Below, piece after piece: positions 1-10,750 of a stretch of 64,000 nucleotides of DNA. The DNA comes from Haematobia irritans. Lineage: Eukaryota > Arthropoda > Insecta > Diptera > Muscidae. The position numbers were made by a program, and so were the translations under genes. The stretch spans positions 99,985,479-100,049,478 of the forward strand of contig NC_134398.1 of NCBI RefSeq assembly GCF_050003625.1, in the 5' to 3' direction. The notes under the pieces are model-generated. The model was not told the DNA's origin. It made no database searches and saw nothing but the letters and a program-made list of their open reading frames with translations. The first letter of the stretch is position 1; every line of letters begins with the position of its first letter.

Positions 1-586
1 ATTCCGAGCCAAAGAAGCGGAGAATACAAGTAAGGATACTTTTAAGACACAATTCTCTTTTAAATTCGGGTTTTGTGTACTTGCTTCTAGGAAGCAAATT
101 TTAATTTTTCGCTTTTTCAGCTTTTTTTCTTCATATGCTATCAAAGTCCTTTAAAAACGAAATAACGACAACTTTATTTTCCAAATTAAGACTCGACTTC
201 CAGTAGAAATTATGCTGTGTTTCAAGTAAAAAACGTCTTTAAAATAAAGTGTTGAAAAACATGCCCTATATTTGAACGATTTTTTGCCAATTTGCCGATT
301 TGACAACAAATTTAATGCCAATTTCATTAAATGTAAAGATTTTTTCTGAATTATTAAAGTCAAGTTGACCGTAGCCCAAACATTTTTTCTTTCATGTTAT
401 GATATCCATTTTTAAATCAAATCACTTAATTATAAGGACAATACGACTTCATTGAAAAGTTTATCGACTTTTGGTCAAGGAAAAAAACTTTATGCTAAAG
501 AAATGCGTCTTTTATGGTAAGCAAAATTTGCATTCGTATTTTAAAGACATGAAATCTTTGACCTCACGACAATACTTTTTTCAGTG
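1..586 (+). repeat. TA-MITE family A, left end cut by window edge
   Basis: This is the right part of a non-autonomous element. It matches 18916-19508 in the same orientation and 9003-9499 inverted. The right terminus reads TTTTTTCAGTG and is followed by TA (587-588). The full copy at 18853-19508 begins CACTGAAAAAA, so the family has CACTGAAAA-type terminal inverted repeats and a TA-like target. No transposase is present; short open frames here are incidental. Confidence 0.75.
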
Positions 587-943
587 TATGTGGACTTGTG
601 TTGGTTTGTTAAAAATATCATACAAGTATTTCGATTTTATTTTACAACATATGATGAGCTATGTTGTTTTGTCAAAACTAAAGCTAAAAATTCGCGAGTT
701 ACATTGTTTTGCACGATTGTATATCTCCCGAACTAGGGCAGATATAAACAAGTAAGGAAAGTCTAAAGTCGGGCGGGGCCGACTATATCATACCCTAAAC
801 CACCCTTACTGAATTAGTAATCATAAGCATTTGTGGGGTAACATTGATATAGATCTGGGAGATAAACCGCAGTTGCATATTTAAGAAAATTACGGGGTAC
901 ATGTTTATGGATGCTTTGTCTCAATATGACTATAGCTCATAGT

Positions 944-1717
944 CAGTGTTGCCAGGGAAAATGTTCGGTTTACCCTACAAAGACAAAAAAGTTCCCTACT
1001 TTCCCATACATTCCCAAACAATTTTCCCTACAATTTTTTTGTTAAATTTAAACAAATTTTGCAAAACCAAAATGGTTGTAAGTACTTTATAATCTTAAAA
1101 CATGAAAATGCAACGTATATAACCTAGAAAATAAATTTGTGTTACCACCACGGTTGCCACAGTTGGTAGAATTCTACCAAAAATAGTAATTTGTTTTTGT
1201 TAAATCTCTATAGAAATAAAATTTTGGAAAAAGTTTCTATAAACAATTTTTTGGAGAAATTTTTCTATAGAAATAAAATTTTGATAATAAATAATATAGA
1301 AATAAAATTTTGATAAAAAATTCCATAGAAATAAAATTTTGAGAAAAAATTTTATAGAAATAATATTTTGAAAAAAAAAATTCTTTAGAAATACAATTTT
1401 GACAAAATCTTCTATAGAAAGAAAATGTTGATAAAATTTTCTACAGGAATAAAGTTTTGACAAAAATTTCTATAAAAATATTTGTTTGGTAGATTTGTGG
1501 TAAACTTCAAATTTTGTTAGAATGTTTTTGGCACGAGGTGTAACTGTTGTTGATCAAGCCATGGCGGCTTCTAATTTCCACCTTTAGAGCGACCAAAATG
1601 TAAACATTATTACAAATTGTGTTGAGTGAAAATGTCCCTACATTGTGACCTACGTTCTACGCTAAATATTAGAAAAAACCTACATATAGGGAATTTCCCC
1701 TACTTCTAGCAATACTG
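944..1717. mobile_element. Non-autonomous hAT-like element
   Basis: Termini are CAGTGTTGCCAGGG on the left and, as reverse complement of the right end, CAGTATTGCTAG. This is a hAT-style CAGTG start. The flanking 8-mers (ctcatagt and gctgtagt) agree only partly, so the target duplication is diverged or absent. The middle (about 1190-1490) is the 28-bp minisatellite. No transposase frame. Confidence 0.55.
1190..1490 (-). repeat. About 28-bp A/T minisatellite (TCTATAGAAATAAAATTTTGA)
   Basis: About ten degenerate copies of a unit with core TTTCTATAGAAATAAAA followed by TTTTGA. The same unit occurs at 5640-5925 on the other strand and at 41760-42410. The open frame on the minus strand is a by-product of the repeat. 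Confidence 0.85.
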
Positions 1718-2068
1718 GCTGTAGTTGATATTGCACCTACGGTATGCCACTAATATTGAGTCCATTATTAAAAAAGAGAAAATCGATCAATTAGTGTGGG
1801 GGATAAATCCAACTTTGTAAAACTCGAGCAATATTCGTATGTCGGAGCTACAAGTAATAATACGATCGATAATACGATAATAAATACGATCGGCTAGTAC
1901 ATCAAAATTTGAAATTTGAGTAACATTGGTTAATAAATAAAAGTACTATGGCCAAATTAGGGAAAATCGAGCGATGCATGTATATGGAAGCTATATGTAA
2001 ATATGAACCAATTTGCATAATATTTTGCGGGTTTGATTAATACCACAAAAGGTTACCTTGTGCAAAAT

Positions 2069-2700
2069 TTGAGTAAGATTAGTTAAGAACTGAGGTCTAT
2101 ATGTTCAAACATAAGGTTATTAGGGGAAAATTTTTCAAAATCGGGCGATACATATATGGGAGCTATATCTACATCTGAACCGATTTCGATGAAATTTTGC
2201 ACATACCGTTAGTACTATAGAGGACTGGCTCTAGCCAACTTTGAGTAAGATCGGTTAATAAATAAGGGTTCTATGGCCAATTTTGGGAAAATCGGGCTAT
2301 ACACATATATGGGAGCTATATCTAAATCTGAACCGATTTCGATGACTTTTTGCACATATAGTTAGTGCTATAGAAGACTACATTTAGCCAAATTTGAGTA
2401 AGATCGGTTGATAAATAAGGGTTTTATGGCCAAATTTAGAAAAATCGGGCGGTACATATATATGGGAGCTATAGCTAAATCTGAACCGATTTCGATGATT
2501 TTTTGCACATATAGTTAGTGCTATAGAAGACTACATTTAGCCAAATTTGAGTAAGATCGGTCCATAAATAAGGGTTTTATGGCCAAATTTAGAAAAATCG
2601 GGCGATACATATATATGAGAGCTATATCTAAATCTGAACCGATTTGGATGAAATTTTGCAGACTTGAAGGGCGATGGAAAAGATTACCTCTTGCCAAATT
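2069..2700 (+). repeat. 153-bp tandem repeat array
   Basis: The marker TTGAGTAAGATCGGTT recurs at about 2241, 2394 and 2547, exactly 153 bp apart, with a diverged unit upstream at about 2069 (172 bp). Each unit holds CATATATGGGAGCTATAT and CTGAACCGATTTCGATGA. Because 153 is divisible by 3, spurious frames run through several units; they resemble no protein. Confidence 0.85.
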
Positions 2701-3073
2701 TGGTGACGATCCGTTTGAAAACAAGCGCAACGTGACCCCATTTGTCGAAATCGGGCGATACATATATATGGGAGCTATATCTAAATTTGATCCGATTTCT
2801 TCCAAATTCAATAGCGTTCGTCCTTGTGCCCAAAAAACTCTCTGTACCAAATTTCATCAAAATCGGTTAATAATTGCGACCGGAATCCTGTGAACAACAA
2901 ATACATTGACAGACGGACGGACGGACGGACACCAAGCGCTAGATCGACTCAGGAGGTGATTCTGAGTCGATCGGTATATATTTTATGGGGTCGAAAATCA
3001 ATATTTCTGGTAGGCACATTTTTTGGCCGATCAAACTTATTATACCCTGACCACTATGTGGTTTAGGGTATAA

Positions 3074-3589
3074 AAAAAAAACTGTAAACACAGAAAGATG
3101 TCCCTTTAAACACTACACTCAACATAAATTTTGTCCTATCTCGACTTATGGGGTTTTGTCATAAGTCCACAGATATGGTTGAATCAGAATGTGTTTGGGA
3201 GTATATGTTACATAAGCAATTTTGTTTTTGGTTGCGGGTGATAAGTATTTGTTTGTGTACACAGCTAACTACATGCTAATGCATCTGGTCAAAGGTGAAT
3301 TGCTTCTTGAAACTATTCTTAGCGTATTGCTACGCGTATGCACTATTAGAAAAATATGTTTCATATATTCCAATATAAACAAAATGTGTTTCGGGCACAA
3401 TTTTTAAACATAATATATTTATGTGCAAACATGTAATGTTCCTAAACTAACACTAAATGTTTGGGACACATATATTAATATGTTAGAATATATTATGTTT
3501 GGGGCATGAATGTTTCACAAAAATAATATGTGTGAATGTAAACATATATAAATTTACAAATTTCAAGTAAACATGTATATGTTGTGATA
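3074..3589. repeat. Degenerate AT-rich repeat related to family B
   Basis: Contains repeated ATATTATGTTTGGG and AACATATATTAA motifs as in family B (14966-15938), with close similarity to 14130-14400. No terminal repeats could be assigned. The region holds no convincing gene. Confidence 0.5.
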
Positions 3590-4120
3590 TTTTATCATAC
3601 CCTCCACCATAGGATGGAGGTATATTAACTTTGTCATTCCGTTTGTAACACATCGAAATATTGGTCTAAGACCCCATAAAGTATATATATTCTGGGTCGT
3701 GGTGAAATTCTGAGTCGATCTGAGCATGTCCGTCCGTCCGTCCGTCTGTTGAAATCACGCTAACTTCCGAACGAAACAAGCTATCGACTTGAAACTTGGC
3801 ACAAGTAGTTGTTATTGATGTAGGTCGGATGGTATTGCAAATGGGCCATATCGGTCCACTTTTACGTCTAGCCCCCATATAAACGGACCCCCAAATTTGG
3901 TTTGCAGACCCTCTAAGAGCAGCAAATTTCATCCGATCTGGCTGAAATTTGGTACAAGGTGTTAGTATATGGTCTCTAACAACCATGCAAAAGTTGGTCC
4001 ACATCGGTCCATAATTATATATATCCCCCATATAAACCGATCCCCCGATTTCGCTTGCGGAGCATCTAAGAGAAGCAAATTTCATCCGATCAGGCTGAAA
4101 TTTGGTACATGGTGTAAGTA

Positions 4121-5053
4121 AAGGGTGATTTGTTAAGAGCTTGATAACTTTTTTTTAAAAAAAACGCCTAAAATTTGCAAAATCTCATCGGTTCTTTATT
4201 TGAAACGTTAGATTGGTCCATGACATTTACTTTTTGAAGATAATTTCATTTAAATGTTGACCGCGGCTGCGTCTTAGGTGGTCCATTCGGAAAGTCCAAT
4301 TTTGGGCAACTTTTTCGAGCATTTCGGCCGGAATAGCCCGAATTTCTTCGGAAATGTTGTCTTCCAAAGCTGGAATAGTTGCTGGCTTATTTCTGTAGAC
4401 TTTAGACTTGACGTAGCCCCACAAAAAATAGTCTAAAGGCGTCAAATCGCATGATCTTGGTGGCCAACTTACCGGTCCATTTCTTGAGATGAATTGTTCT
4501 CCGAAGTTTTCCCTCAAAATGGCCATAGAATCGCGAGCTGTGTGGCATGTAGCGCCATCTTGTTGAAACCACATGTCAACCAAGTTCAGTTCTTCCATTT
4601 TTGGCAACAAAAAGTTTGTTAGCATCGAACGATAGCGATCGCCATTCACCGTAACGTTGCGTCCAACAGCATCTTTGAAAAAATACGGTCCAATGATTCC
4701 ACCAGCGTACAAACCACACCAAACAGTGCATTTTTCGGGATGCATGGGCAGTTCTTGAACGGCTTCTGGTTGCTCTTCACTCCAAATGCGGCAATTTTGC
4801 TTATTTACGTAGCCATTCAACCAGAAATGAGCCTCATCGCTGAACAAAATTTGTCGATAAAAAAGCGGATTTTCTGCCAACTTTTCTAGGGCCCATTCAC
4901 TGAAAATTCGACGTTGTGGCTCGTTAGTAAGTCTATTCATGATGAAATGTCAAAGCATACTGAGCATCTTTCTCTTTGACACCATGTCTGAAATCCCACG
5001 TGATCTGTCAAATACTAATGCATGAAAGTCCTAACCTCAAAAGAATCACCCTT
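4121..5053 (-). mobile_element. Rosa-type (DD41D) mariner, internally deleted
   Basis: The ends are AAGGGTGATTTGTTAAGAG on the left and, as reverse complement of the right end, AAGGGTGATTCTTTTGAGG, flanked by TA (4119-4120, 5054-5055). The neighbouring 153-bp units, which read gtgtaagTAtatggt, show the uninterrupted site, so insertion at TA with duplication is directly supported. At 933 bp the element keeps only the C-terminal two thirds of its transposase, so it is non-autonomous. Confidence 0.9.
4227..4940 (-). pseudogene. Mariner transposase, DD41D type, N-terminus missing
   Basis: The 237-codon frame encodes the DDE catalytic half of a Tc1/mariner transposase, the nuclear enzyme that cuts and pastes the element at TA. 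Visible motifs are SDEAHFWLNG (first Asp, about residue 36), FQQDGATCH (second Asp) and CDLTPLDYFLWGY (third Asp). I count 41 residues between the second Asp and the Asp of LTPLD, which matches the DD41D spacing of the rosa group. The remaining C-terminal part is intact. The N-terminal helix-turn-helix DNA-binding region expected in a full-length transposase of about 340 residues is absent: only about 110 bp separate the frame start from the element end. It is therefore a deletion derivative that would need a complete transposase supplied elsewhere. Confidence 0.9.
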
Positions 5054-5060
5054 TATATGG

Positions 5061-5530
5061 TCTCTAACAACCATGCAAAAATTGGTCCACATCGGTCCAT
5101 AATTATATATAGCCCCCATATAAGTCGATCCCTAGATTTGACCTCCGGAACCTCTTGGAGGATCAAAATTCATCCGATCCCGTTGAAATTTGGTACGTGG
5201 TGTAAGTATATGGTATCTAACAACCATGCACAAATTGGTCCATATCGGTCCATAATTATATATAGCCCCCATATAAGTCGATCCCCAGACTTGACCTCCG
5301 GAACCTCTTGGAGGATCAAAATTCATCCGATCCCGTTGAAATTTGGTACGTGGTGTAAGTATATGGTCTCTAACAACCATGCACGAATTGGTCCATATCG
5401 GTCCATAATTATATATAGCCCCTATATAAACCGATCCCCAGATTTGACCTCCGGTGCTTTTGGAAAAGCAAAATTCATCCAATCCGGTTGAAATTTGATA
5501 CGTGGTGTTAATATATGGTCCCTAACGACC
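5061..5530 (-). repeat. 153-bp tandem array (inverted relative of 2.1-2.7 kb units)
   Basis: TCTCTAAC / TATCTAAC markers lie at 5061, 5214 and 5367, again 153 bp apart. Units contain TCCATAATTATATATAGCCC and GGTACGTGGTGTAAGTATAT. Reverse-complemented, TATATGGGGGCTATATATAA aligns with the ATATATGGGAGCTATATC core of the 2.1-2.7 kb array. Both strands show frames running through units because the period is a multiple of three. Confidence 0.85.
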
Positions 5531-5639
5531 ATGCCAAAATTGGTCCATATTGGTTTATAGTTACATATAGCCGATCCCCAATCACACAAAAATTGGTCCA
5601 TATCGATTCATATATCATGGTTGCCACTCGAGCCAAAAA

Positions 5640-5925
5640 TAATCTATCAAAATTTTATTTCTATAGAAAATTTTGTTCTATCGAAAATTTTGTCAACATT
5701 TTATTCCTATAGAAAATTTTGTCAAATTTTATTTCTATAGAAAATGTTGTCAAAATTTTGGTTCTATAGAGTATGTTGTCAATATTTTAATTTTTTGAAA
5801 ATTTTGTCAAAATTTTATTTCTATAGAAAATTTTGTCAAAAGTTTATTTCTATAGAAACTTTTGTCAAAATTTTATTTCTATAGAAACTTTTGTCAAAAT
5901 TTTATTTCTATAGACATTTTTTTCA
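5640..5925 (+). repeat. About 28-bp minisatellite
   Basis: About nine copies of AAAATTTTATTTCTATAGA with AATTTTGTC, on the opposite strand from the 1.2-1.5 kb array. Confidence 0.85.
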
Positions 5926-6448
5926 AACTTAATTATATACGTATTTAATCGGCCTTTTTTAGTTTAATATATATCCCGTATGGACTACCTTGCAATTTAG
6001 AAGACAGTGTTAGGAAGTTTTAAGATACATTGCCATCGGCAAGTGTACCGCAACCCAAGTAATTTAATTGTGGATGACCGTCTTTAGTAGAAGTTTCTAC
6101 GCAATCCATGGTGGAGGGTATATAAGCTTCGGCCTGGCCGAACTTATGGCCGTATATACTTGTGCATTTTATTTTATTCAGAGAGAGAGTATAGAGCAAG
6201 AAATAGAGATGGAAACCGGAAGGGTTAACGGAAGATATCAACATAACACGGCGAGAATCAAAAGAGAGCTATTTGTGTATGTTGTTTCGGAAAACTGTTT
6301 TATGATAAGGCCAAACATTTGATATGCTTAAGTCTAAATATTATTTAATTTGAATATTAGAATGAGTATGCGGAGTAAAGAGAATAGACATTCGGAACCA
6401 AGAGAATAGACATGTGAAAAAAAACAGCGTGTGTTTTCGACTTGAGAG

Positions 6449-7005
6449 TAGAGGTGTGCACGTGACACGAAATTGTCGTGACTCTCGAACATTTTCGTGA
6501 TTCGTGCGTGAGTCGTGAGTCACGCTCATGACAACAGCGTGAGTGTGCGTGAGCGTGATTAACAAACCAAAATGTCGTGCGTGAGCGTGAGTCACGAAAA
6601 TAATATATTCGTGAGTGTGCGTGAGTAAAGAATTACACTCACGAAAATATTCCTGCTCTCCAACATAAAACGCTTAAGAGTTAAATTCAATTACAATAAT
6701 AATAATAACACTCACGATTTTAATAATGCTCATGTTTTCAGACACTTCGGTAAAGTAAATTAATCATAAAATTATTCGTGAGTCACGATATTTTTCGTGA
6801 GTCACGTATTTTTCGTGAGTCACGTATTTTTCGTGAGTCACGATGTTTTCGTGCGTGAGTGTGCGTGAGTACACATTTTCTTTTCGTGAGCGTGCGTGAG
6901 CGTGAGTCCTACCAAAAATATCGTGCGTGAGCGTACGTGAGTATGATTTTTCAGTCGTGAGAGTGCGTGAGCGTGAGTAAACTATTACTCACGTGCACAC
7001 CTCTA
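6449..7005. mobile_element. hAT MITE with GTGAGTCAC-rich interior
   Basis: Perfect termini TAGAGGTGTGCACGTGA and TCACGTGCACACCTCTA are flanked by an exact 8-bp duplication CTTGAGAG (6441-6448 and 7006-7013), the hAT hallmark. The 557-bp interior is almost entirely CGTGAGTCACG/GTGCGTGAG repeats and has no coding potential. The intact ends and exact duplication suggest a fairly recent insertion. Confidence 0.95.
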
Positions 7006-7013
7006 CTTGAGAG

Positions 7014-7456
7014 TAGCATTTTATGTATGTGTGGACATGTGTTTTGTTTATCATTTTGACATTATGGGCACAAAAATTACAAAGGGATCTTCATAAAAAT
7101 AACGAAAGGGCACTATATTCTTTTTAGAGGTAGGACAGTAAAATGAAAAAAGGAAGAAATAGTGAAAAATTAAACAGTAAAATGTATAAAGACAAAGTTT
7201 AGTTCCTCTTTATTAATAAGTAGTCCAAGAGGAGTTGACGGACACCTTCAAATAAAAAAGCGGGCATTAAGTTCGAGTTTTGCAGCTAAAGCAATTGAAA
7301 AAGTTTATTTTCTTTAAAATGAATTATTAAAGAAAATTAAAAGGCAACACATCGTCATTTTAGAGCGATAATGCCAACTTAATACCGGCCTTAAAGATAA
7401 AATTGAAATTAAGTACACAACACGATAAGTTTTAAATGCAATGGTGTTAAATGCTA
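7014..7456. other. No gene; decayed repeat sequence
   Basis: AT-rich. Near 7265 it contains GCGGGCATTAAGTTCGAGTT, a fragment of the TTA-MITE family seen at 29874-30244. Nothing else is recognised. Confidence 0.5.
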
Positions 7457-7790
7457 CACCCTCAAAAAAAATCGCTTCTGTAACATATACTCCCAAACAT
7501 ATTTTGCTTCAAGCATATAAATTTTTGGGTATTGCCCAAACATTTATATGTTTGATTTCTTCCAATATACAATATGTTTGACAGCATATTGGTCTAAACA
7601 ATATAATATGTTTGGGTAGTCTATGTTCCAAACATTTTGTATTTTTCCATCCAAATTCAATAATGTTGTCTTCCAAAAATCTGTATGTTCTTATGTGAAC
7701 ATATAATATGTTTGGAAACATTTTGAACCCAAAAATATTATATGCTTAGAAGAATTTTCTCCCAAAGAAGATTGTGCTCAAATTTTTTTT
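7457..7790 (-). repeat. Family B terminal segment
   Basis: After ...AAATGCTA the sequence CACCCTCAAAAAAAATCGCT begins. It continues with CAAACATATTTTGCTTCAAG and the internal ATATGTTTGG motifs of family B in reverse orientation. The other end of this copy is unclear; it may be part of a larger composite reaching 10158. Confidence 0.55.
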
Positions 7791-7914
7791 TCTGCCTAAT
7801 TGTATATATTCCCTCATATTTTTCTCACTTCCACGAGTTTTTAGCACCTTTTTCTGTAATACAAACATTTTAGAAGAAATTATTATATTTTATAATTTTT
7901 TTTAATTTTACCTT

Positions 7915-7985
7915 TTGCCGGACGGGGATTCGAACAGCGGACCACACAGTTTGTAAGCCAGCACACTAACCACTGGCCTACGTAG
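7915..7985 (-). repeat. tRNA-like module (SINE-type)
   Basis: On the minus strand it has an A-box-like TAGGCCAGTGGTTAG and a B-box-like GTTCGAATCCCC at tRNA spacing, with CTTACAAACTGTGTGG between. Acceptor-stem pairing is poor and the same module recurs in other repeats here, so it is a tRNA-derived repeat module, not a functional tRNA gene. Confidence 0.65.
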
Positions 7986-8110
7986 CTGTTATGGTCATCA
8001 AGAGATAATTATCGTTATAAGTTATATTTATATAGCATAGCTTGCGGCGCCCACGAGCCGATGCAAACATAACATTGTTTAACAACATAACATTGTTAAA
8101 CATACATTTG

Positions 8111-8186
8111 TTGGCAGCGTGGAGCAGTGGTTGGTCGTCCGCCTTGCGTGACAGGGGACCTGGGTTCGATCCCTGCTTCGACCAAC
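8111..8186 (+). repeat. tRNA-like module, second type
   Basis: It has GTGGAGCAGTGGTTGG (A-box-like) and GGGTTCGATCCCTGC (B-box), and its ends TTGG/CCAA can pair. The T-stem has mismatches. Relatives occur at 10495-10569, 14815-14886 and 24088-24160, so it is a dispersed tRNA-derived module. Confidence 0.65.
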
Positions 8187-9002
8187 ACCATTTTTTTTTT
8201 GTAATATATTTTTTAACATATATTCCAGATACGTTCGGAAGTTCCCGAAAAGGTGTTCAGCATTACATACTATTATATTAAATTTTTACTACGAAATTGT
8301 AAAGTGTGTTTTATAAAAGACTTAAAGTCAGAAAAGAAAAGTGCTTGATATAAACGAAATGGACTGAGTTCAAATCAAATATTATTTTTTTATTGCAACA
8401 ATAAAAATTGTGTAACAAATAAAGGTTTTTGTATACAAGTTTAAAATTTTCGAAGAAATTCAAAAACTCTTACAAAAGAAGAACGTGAAGTCGAGTATAT
8501 AAAAATATTTTTCCATCGAATCCTAAGGTTAACGATAACCATTCAAAAACACATTATATTTAAATTCTAAACAGTAATTTTACAACAGCACATAAATTTA
8601 TTTTGGTGTGAACAATTGTTTGCTAGCATGTAACACCATTAATTTAGAAATACAAATAAATATGAATTTTTATTAACGAATAATTTTGTACTTAATTTAT
8701 TTCTTAAGGCCGGTATAAATTGGCATTATCACGTTAAAATGGCCATGTTTACCCTTTTACTTTTCTTTAATAATTTCTTTTAAAGAAAATAAACTTATTG
8801 AATTGTTGCTTTGGATCTTTCCCCACCATGTTATAATACAATTTACCGGAAAAAGTTGTAATGTTATTCTGGTTTTGCCGCTAAAATGAGAAATAATTTT
8901 AGCGGCAAAACTCGAACTCAATGCCCACTTTTATTTTCGAAAAAATCCGTCAACTCCTCTTGGACTACTCATTAATACAGAGGAACTAATATAGATCTTC
9001 AA
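8187..9002. other. No gene; AT-rich repeat remnants
   Basis: Contains TAAGGCCGGTATAAATTGG near 8706, resembling the TIR of the TTA MITE at 51918-52281, and GCGGCAAAACTCGAACTC near 8899, a relic of the 29.9-kb MITE family. No reading frame of interest. Confidence 0.5.
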
Positions 9003-9499
9003 AGGTCGATACTTTCAATGAAGTCGTGTTGTCATTATAATTAAGTGATTTGACTTAAAAATGGGTATCATAACATGAAAGAACAAATCTTGGACTAAGG
9101 TCAACTTGACTTTAATAATTCAGAAAAATTCTTTAAAATTAATGAAACTGTCTTTAAATTTGTTGCATTTTTGCATCTTGACTACAAGGCAAAAATCATT
9201 CATAAATAGGATATGTTTTTCAATACTTTATTTTAAAGACATTTTTTACTTGAAACATAGCATAATTTCTACTGGAAGTCTTGTTTTTAACGGACATTTT
9301 ATAGCATATGAAAAAAGCTGAAAAAGCGAAAAATTGAAATGTGTTTCGTAGAGTCAAGTACACAAAACCCCATTTAAAAGAGAATTGTGTCTTAAAAGCA
9401 TCCTTACTTGTATTCTCCGCTTCTTTAGTTCGGAATCAATATCAAAATTGTTAAAGTGGAGACACAATCTTTGGAACCGGACATGCTTTTTGTTCAGTG
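9003..9499 (-). repeat. Family A MITE, inverted and truncated
   Basis: Reverse complement of the 1-586 / 18853-19508 family, matching from the CGACTTCATTGAAAAG region to the terminus. Its outer end reads TTCAGTG followed by TA at 9500-9501. The opposite end is lost or diverged. Confidence 0.7.
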
Positions 9500-9889
9500 T
9501 ATAGTACGCTTTCGTTAGTTTTTATGAAGATCCCTTTAATTACCTTTGTTTGAATATTTTGACTTACTCGTCCTACGTTCCGATTTGTTTTGACGAAACA
9601 AAAAAATTGTGCCCGTAATGCGAAAATGATAAACAAAACTCATGCTCTTTTTTTCAAATATATTTTATCATGGTTCCGAATGAATTTTCCCTCCGAATAC
9701 TCATTTTAATATTTTACTTAAGTATATACAATTTTTGGCGAAGTCTTAGATCACAACATATATATTTTTACTCATAATATGTAAATTTATACTTGTTTAT
9801 ATTCACACATAGTATTTTTCCTATATTTAATGAAATTTTCTTTGTGTATATATATTTGTAATGCGCCAATTGGTTACTTTCATTATTTT
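9500..9889. other. No gene seen
   Basis: AT-rich sequence with no coding or repeat structure that I can assign. Confidence 0.5.
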
Positions 9890-10158
9890 ACTTCCAGCAT
9901 ACACTTTGTCTCTCTTTGTAAACACATATATGTTTATTAGCTATTTCTAAATTAATATATGTTTGCATCCAAGCATATTATATTTACAAACATTTTATGT
10001 CCCAAACATAATATGTTCTAACATATTAACATATGTGTCCCGAACATATTATGCGAACATTATATGTTTGCACTCAAAAATATTGTGTTTAAAAATTGGA
10101 GTTCCAAACATATAATGTTTATACCCAAACATATGAAAAACAGTCTTTTTCGTCCGTG
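9890..10158 (-). repeat. Family B right-end segment
   Basis: Contains TGTCCCAAACATAATATG and CCAAACATATGAAAAACAGT and finishes TTCGTCCGTG followed by TA (10159-10160), as in the reverse-oriented copy at 12145-13037. The left boundary is uncertain. Confidence 0.6.
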
Positions 10159-10494
10159 TAGTAAACAAATGTTCACGCCTAAATAAATTTATGTGTACAT
10201 TATAAAATTATTTATGTATGTTTATACTCGACTCCACGTTCTTCTTTTGTTAGAGTTTTTGAATTCTTTCCAAAATTTCAAACTTTTATACCAAAAACAG
10301 TTTTTTGTTATAAAATTGTTATTTTTGCAATAAAAAATTAAATTTTATCCAAAAGCTCAGTCCATTTCGTTTATATCACGCACTGTTCTTTTCTGACTGT
10401 AAATCTTTAATAACCCACATTTCGAAGTTTCATTATAAACATGTAATATAGTATAAATATAAATGTGTAAATACAAAACCAAAAATGTTGTTCG

Positions 10495-10569
10495 GTCGGA
10501 GCAGGGATTGAACCCACGACCCTTGGCATGCAAGGCAGACATTCTAACCACTGCTCCACATGGCCAACA
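10495..10569 (-). repeat. tRNA-like module
   Basis: On the minus strand it reads GGCCATGTGGAGCAGTGG (A-box) then GTGGGTTCAATCCCTGCTCC (B-box). It pairs with the module at 10684 in inverted orientation, as 7915 does with 8111. Confidence 0.65.
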
Positions 10570-10683
10570 AATATATGTGTTTGTTAAATAATGTTATGTT
10601 TGCATGGGCTCGTGGGCGCTGCAAACTATGCTATATAAATGTAACTTATAACGATAATTGTCTACTGGTGACTATAACAGCTA

Positions 10684-10750
10684 CGTAGCCCAGTGGATAG
10701 TGTGTTGCCTTACAAACTATAAGGTCCTCGGTTCGAATCTCCGTCCAGGC
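10684..10750 (+). repeat. tRNA-like module
   Basis: CGTAGCCCAGTGGATAGTGT (A-box), CCTTACAAACTATAAGG (hairpin-like middle) and GGTTCGAATCTCCGTCC (B-box) give the best tRNA-like layout in the window, but it belongs to a repeat and its termini do not make a good acceptor stem. Confidence 0.6.

Larger units (their letters stand above)
748..3073 (+). repeat. Muscoid interspersed repeat with 153-bp subunits
   Basis: A decayed non-coding repeat. It begins near AAGTCTAAAGTCGGGCGGGG, followed by the TATCATACCCTAAACCACC motif, and ends with TGGTTTAGGGTATAA at about 3058-3073. Before the end lie a (GACG)n-like GACGGACGGACGGAC tract (about 2915) and a CTGAGTCGATC motif. The interior is a tandem array of units containing ACATATATGGGAGCTATATC. 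The same motifs occur inverted in the element at 3590-6160, so the two are relatives lying in opposite orientation. A hAT-like element (944-1717) is nested near the left end. No coding capacity is recognised. Confidence 0.65.
3590..6160 (-). repeat. Muscoid interspersed repeat, inverted relative of the 0.7-3.1 kb element
   Basis: The left end carries TACCCTCCACCATAGG and the right end ATGGTGGAGGGTATATAAGC followed by CGGCCTGGCCGAACTTATGG, forming subterminal inverted repeats. A GTCCGTCCGTCCGTC tract (about 3727) and TGAGTCGATC mirror the motifs near 2915-2965. The interior has 153-bp units and a 28-bp minisatellite. A rosa-type mariner is inserted at a TA within one unit. Non-coding. Confidence 0.65.

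Noticed and set aside
4976..5491. 171-codon plus-strand frame as a gene
   Set aside because: It runs through 153-bp tandem units, a multiple of three, and overlaps a frame of the same origin on the other strand.
10684..10750. Functional tRNA gene
   Set aside because: A and B boxes are present, but stems are mismatched and the module is dispersed with repeats.
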